From: Mortierella sp. BCC40632
Lineage: Eukaryota; Mortierellomycota; Mortierellomycetes; Mortierellales; Mortierellaceae
Assembly: GCA_011634665.1 (NCBI GenBank)
Contig: WAEK01000014.1
Location: 124,001 to 188,000 of the forward strand
Length of the DNA: 64,000 nt
Direction of reading: 5' to 3'
The translations under genes were made by a program, and so were the position numbers. Below the pieces are notes generated by a model. It worked only from the letters and a program-made list of their open reading frames with translations, was not told where the DNA came from and did no database searches. How positions within the stretch are numbered: the stretch's first letter is position 1; every line of letters begins with the position of its first letter. Below, in pieces: positions 60,220-64,000 of this stretch.

Positions 60220-62901
60220 AGAGGAAGGGGAGGCAGAGAAGAAAAGTCTGCTCTTGAGTGTCGTCCAACGTGCATGGCATTTTGCAAGAGCCAAGGAGAT
60301 CTTGCAGCATTGACTCGCTTTGTCTGACCAATATCGCTGACAAAAGTGGAGAAGGCAAAGAACTGGACGCGTTTGTAAGAGAGAGAGAGAGAGATAAAGG
60401 GGAGAGGGAGAGGGGTGGGGGTGGGGAGGTGGAGAGAACGCGTTCGAGAGGAGAGGAGACAGGCGCCTTTGTGAGTAAACATGTTCAATCTCAGGGCACG
60501 AGGGTTAGGGCAGAGGCCATCAGTTGTGTAGAGGGGTAGAGGGGCAGACGCGTGCAAAAAATGGCGTCTGAGACACGGCCAGTCGGTCCAGAGAGGGAAG
60601 GGTCGGAGAGTTTCCAGCATGGCTCGTGGCAACGCGAGCCAAAATACTGGCTTGCGCGCCGCCACAGAGACATGATCGAGAAGGAATAGATGCTCCTTCT
60701 CATCATTCCGGTTGATGATCAACACTTTCATCTTCATCTCTTTCTTCCCATTCCATCTGCTAGATCTCATTCTGTTCCTTTGCTTGACTCTCTCTCTCTC
60801 TCTCTCGCCCGTCTTGTCTCTCTCTCTTTCTCTTTCTCTCTCTTCCTACCGTTTGCCATTATTGAAACACGCGTACCAGGTTCGTGCCTGCCATCTCGGT
60901 CATGGCTTCTCCCTTTCCCCTCGAATACTACCTACCTGCCTGAGGCCAATCGATTCTAGCCCCGGCACAACCTGACTCCTTCCTGACCTAAGCGCGCCTC
61001 GGCCCTATTGCCTCTACGCGGAGACGCAGAGTATGACCCGATGTTGGAGCACAGATTCAGCATGGTTGTGCTTTCGTGCATCTTGCGCTTTTTCGCTGAC
61101 TCAAGTGCACAGAGTCTTTGTACACACCACACACGCACACTTGCAGAACACACAGACCAGACAACTTTTGTTCAAAGGGCATGTAAGCCTTCAGAGAACA
61201 CAGGGTAAAGTAGGACATGGGCGGACAAGGAATTACAGCAATGGAACGGACGCTCTCCGCAGGGGGTTGTGAAAGCAGTCAGAGCAATGGCCAGGAGAGA
61301 AGTAGAGCCTTAGTGTGGGATGGAAACAGAGTTGTTTCTCGTTGGCAGGAAAAAAAAAAAAAAAAAATGCTCGATGGTAGTGGAGTGGGGAGGTTAGAAA
61401 TAAGAGAACAGCATTTCATGCACACTCTTTCAAGGCCCTACATCTGGCCCGCTAGGGCCCATGGACCTTTGCTCCAAATGCAGGCTGCCGTATGGCTTTT
61501 CTAGGTCCTATTCCGCTTGCTGCGGGCATGGGCCATGCGACTGTCAGCACACAAGACGGCCGTGTCACTCCTCCAGCACCTGGTCTGCTAACCCCGCGAA
61601 GAGAAGGGAAGGCGACAAAACAAAGCTGCAGTCGTCTGTAACTGCATTGCATAGCATAATGTTCACACCGCGGCCAGCCTTTTTTGCACCTCTCTGCTAG
61701 ACCGGCTATCTGCCGTTTGTCTCTCTTTTGGCCCGATGAGTGCTCAAAAAAGCGAGGAAGAGGAGATGCCTATCAGGCTCGGGGCCAAGGCAGAGGGGGG
61801 ACTTGTTCTTCAAACTCTTTTTTTTTTATCGCTTCCTCCTGAACACAAACGCGGCTTGATGGCCAATGCTTCCCATTCCAAGGGCCTATCGCTATTCGCA
61901 TCACAGCCTAGATTTTTTTTTTCTCACAGGCTTGGGAGAGAGGGGCCCAGGATGTTGCACTCTCTGTTCTCTACGGTGTGGCTTTTGAACCAGGAACAGA
62001 CCATCGGTTGTCTTTATAAGCTGCCCTTTTAGACCTGGCTGCACCTCTCTCGCCCCAACCTTGCTGTATGCGCCTTGTCCATGACAAAAAAAAAAAAAAA
62101 AAGCGGTATCTATCGTCCCCTGCTCTTTCTCACCTTGACTCTTTGTATATTCGAGGCTCTTGAATGTCCGCTGCAGAGATGGCCTCAGAGATGGCATTGG
62201 GAGCATCACCTGCAATCAAGCGGAGACGAGTCAGTCTTGTGTTCTCTGACCCAGCCTCCGTTCGCCGTCAGTTACTCCTTTATCCCCATGTAGTACTGCA
62301 CTTTCTGCGTGTTTGTGCGTGCGTGCGTGTGTGCGTGTGTGTGCGCCGACTGTACCTGGATGCACCTCTTCTCCCGACTTGAGTGTGCTAATAGCCATGC
62401 ATCTGCTCAACTTGGGTATGCACTCGAGCTTGTAACATTACATTTCTGCATACTCACCCAGAGCTACGCTTTGACGCCTTCCAAATCTCTTTGACTTGTC
62501 TAGCCTTATCCTCTGCAACCAGCTTGACTTTGCTGTCCGCACTTTTTTTTTTTTTGACTACTCTCCGCTGCTTTTTTTTTTTTTTCTTTTCTTTTCTTTT
62601 CTTTATTTTTTTTAATACTATTATTACTATTATTGTTTTGTAATATTGTATGTTCGATCCGGTCAACACCAACAGCATCTACGTCGATCTCACCCTTTTA
62701 TTGTGTTCCGATCGATACTCCTTCGATTTTTCTCGGCAACGGCTGACTTCTCCCTGATCTTTTTTCAGCGTCATCCTTCCCGATCAAGAGCATTTTGCCC
62801 AATAACTTTTTTTCTATCTTCTTGTCACTCAAGAAGAACATCTTGTCCTCTTCTTCCTCTCCTTCCTAACACACAACATCTACACAGACACAAACAACAA
62901 C
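58266..62901. other. Gene-poor region
   Basis: About 4.6 kb without a supported gene. It contains CT/CTTT tracts (58967-59045, 60797-60845), GA tracts (60181-60216, 60379-60395), A/T-runs (58555-58574, 59052-59065, 61350-61367, 62084-62102, 62571-62585) and a TG/GC-rich tract at about 62312-62345. Frames on both strands are short or repeat-driven. The pyrimidine-rich stretch 62640-62900 is likely the leader/promoter of the last gene. Confidence 0.5.
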
Positions 62902-64000
62902 ATGCCTGGCTCAACCATGGGTAGCTGGCGCAGATATCTGGCAGGTTCGAAATCTCCCACTTCCACTTCTGTGGCAACAACCTCGCCTCCTTCAACTCTG
63001 AAGCCTCATCCTTTAACCCTTCCATCTTCACCACCCTTTCCCTCAACAACCTTGCAGCCCAGCTCCTCATTCCTCCCTACACCACTTTCCTCACCACCCA
63101 TCTCTTCCTCAAAGGCACCTTTTTCGTTCCCAACCTTGCCTGAAAACATTGTATCCTCATCAACATCCCCTGGGCCAGTAGTCGTACATACACAACTAGA
63201 TGCGCGTGTTGATCTGATCGAACCAGATCACGGCTGCACTAAAGAGAGAGTTCCCAGTAGCAACACTAGAAAGAGCAATAGCAATAGCAATAGCAATAGC
63301 AAAACCAAGGGTGATCTTAGTGGCAGTAGCAATCGCGTTAGTCGTATAGTCAGCAAAAAAAGCAACATCTGCACTGGCCCCCGCCCTCTCCCAGCATCAG
63401 CGTCTGTGTCCGAGTCAGTGCCAGTACTGTCCGCGACTGCATCTGCGGCGTCTGCGGCAGCAGCAACAGCAGCAACAGAAGGAACAGAAAGAACAGCGCC
63501 TGCAGGATCCAGAAGAAAGAAGCGACTCGTTCACCCCCTTCCTCCTCTCCCTCCATTCATCCTCTCCTCGCTGAGCACTATCGCTGCCACAAAACCCCCA
63601 GTCCGTCCATCGCGCTCCTCTACACGAGCCCGCTGGCGCTCCTTGACGCTCAATTCTGAATCCGCATCAGCATCTCATTCCCCCAGTTTGCATCTGTCCT
63701 CAAACGATCCATCCCTCAGCTCGTCCACATCTTTTTCATCGCTCCCACATCATCCTTCAAACTCCCCCTTCCACACCTGTCCCGTCATCCTTCCCTCAAC
63801 CTACGACTCTGTCCTCGACCCTCTCCATAGCACCGTCCACTCTGTTGCGCCCCCACGCCCACCCAGAGATTCTCACCCGTCAGGACCCGCCTCTGTCGCC
63901 TGGAGCGACCGTCCAAAGCGACTTCTTAGCCCGTCCCTCGCGAGAGGTCGTACTCACGGTGCCAAGCACCCAGTCGACCCTAGCCAATTTCCTGTAGATA
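62902..64000 (+). CDS. Ser/Pro-rich protein, partial (runs off the window)
   Basis: An open frame without stop from the ATG at 62902 to the window edge, 366 codons. The start is in ACAACATGCC, after a long pyrimidine-rich leader. Composition is dominated by Ser, Pro, Thr and Ala. It includes an Asn-Ser dipeptide repeat (AATAGC units near 63273-63302), an Ala-rich patch (about 63436-63475) and a basic SRRKKRLVHP cluster that could be a nuclear localisation signal. The whole visible part appears disordered. No domain is recognisable, and the family will depend on the downstream sequence. No intron is needed within the window. Confidence 0.7.
   Translation, partial: MPGSTMGSWRRYLAGSKSPTSTSVATTSPPSTLKPHPLTLPSSPPFPSTTLQPSSSFLPTPLSSPPISSSKAPFSFPTLPENIVSSSTSPGPVVVHTQLDARVDLIEPDHGCTKERVPSSNTRKSNSNSNSNSKTKGDLSGSSNRVSRIVSKKSNICTGPRPLPASASVSESVPVLSATASAASAAAATAATEGTERTAPAGSRRKKRLVHPLPPLPPFILSSLSTIAATKPPVRPSRSSTRARWRSLTLNSESASASHSPSLHLSSNDPSLSSSTSFSSLPHHPSNSPFHTCPVILPSTYDSVLDPLHSTVHSVAPPRPPRDSHPSGPASVAWSDRPKRLLSPSLARGRTHGAKHPVDPSQFPVD

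Overview
The window is eukaryotic and almost certainly fungal. Genes carry short GT-AG introns (about 40-250 bp), coding is dense in places, homopolymer A/T tracts are very frequent, and gene content points to an early-diverging filamentous fungus, most likely Mucoromycota/Mortierellomycota. The clues are a presenilin gene, Crinkler (CRN) effector-like genes, a CDCA7-type zinc finger on a JmjC protein and an R1R2R3 Myb. No prokaryotic operons, CRISPR arrays, rRNA or tRNA genes were seen. The lineage is an inference from gene types, not from a database match.

Left end (0-7 kb): a TRM13-type tRNA 2'-O-methyltransferase and, on the same minus strand, a nine-exon presenilin whose predicted protein begins with a MYND zinc finger. 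A small two-exon basic protein of unknown function is transcribed divergently.

7-25.5 kb is a repeat-rich block. One ancestral unit, fasciclin (FAS1) protein - secreted three-domain-Cry-like toxin - signal peptide peptidase (SPP), appears to have been copied several times and then decayed. Intact members are one FAS1 gene (7.2 kb), two Cry-like genes (12.6 and 20.7 kb) and one SPP (23.9 kb). Broken members lie at 9.3-10.8, 15.3-16.8 and 17.0-18.1 kb.

24.3-49.6 kb: a segmental duplication of about 4.2 kb (24302-28481 and 45425-49567) brackets a 17-kb island. The left copy carries the complete SPP and a broken first exon of a Myb gene. The right copy carries a 5'-truncated SPP and the complete Myb gene. 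The island holds one intact CRN gene (ubiquitin-like header, P-loop NTPase, REase-like nuclease), one CRN pseudogene with an in-frame stop and a frameshift, at least two smaller CRN fragments, an unrecognised seven-exon minus-strand gene, and a JmjC - ZZ - CDCA7-type zinc-finger protein. The two CRN genes share an upstream (GA)n tract and a conserved 29-bp element containing an inverted repeat.

49.6-64 kb: the rest of the R1R2R3 Myb gene (with a 2.3-kb intron inside the first Myb repeat), a WD40 protein, a long gene-poor low-complexity stretch, and a Ser/Pro-rich coding region that runs off the right edge.

All exon structures were worked out by eye from reading frame, splice-site consensus, intron phase and comparison of paralogues. 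No alignment, database search or expression data were available.
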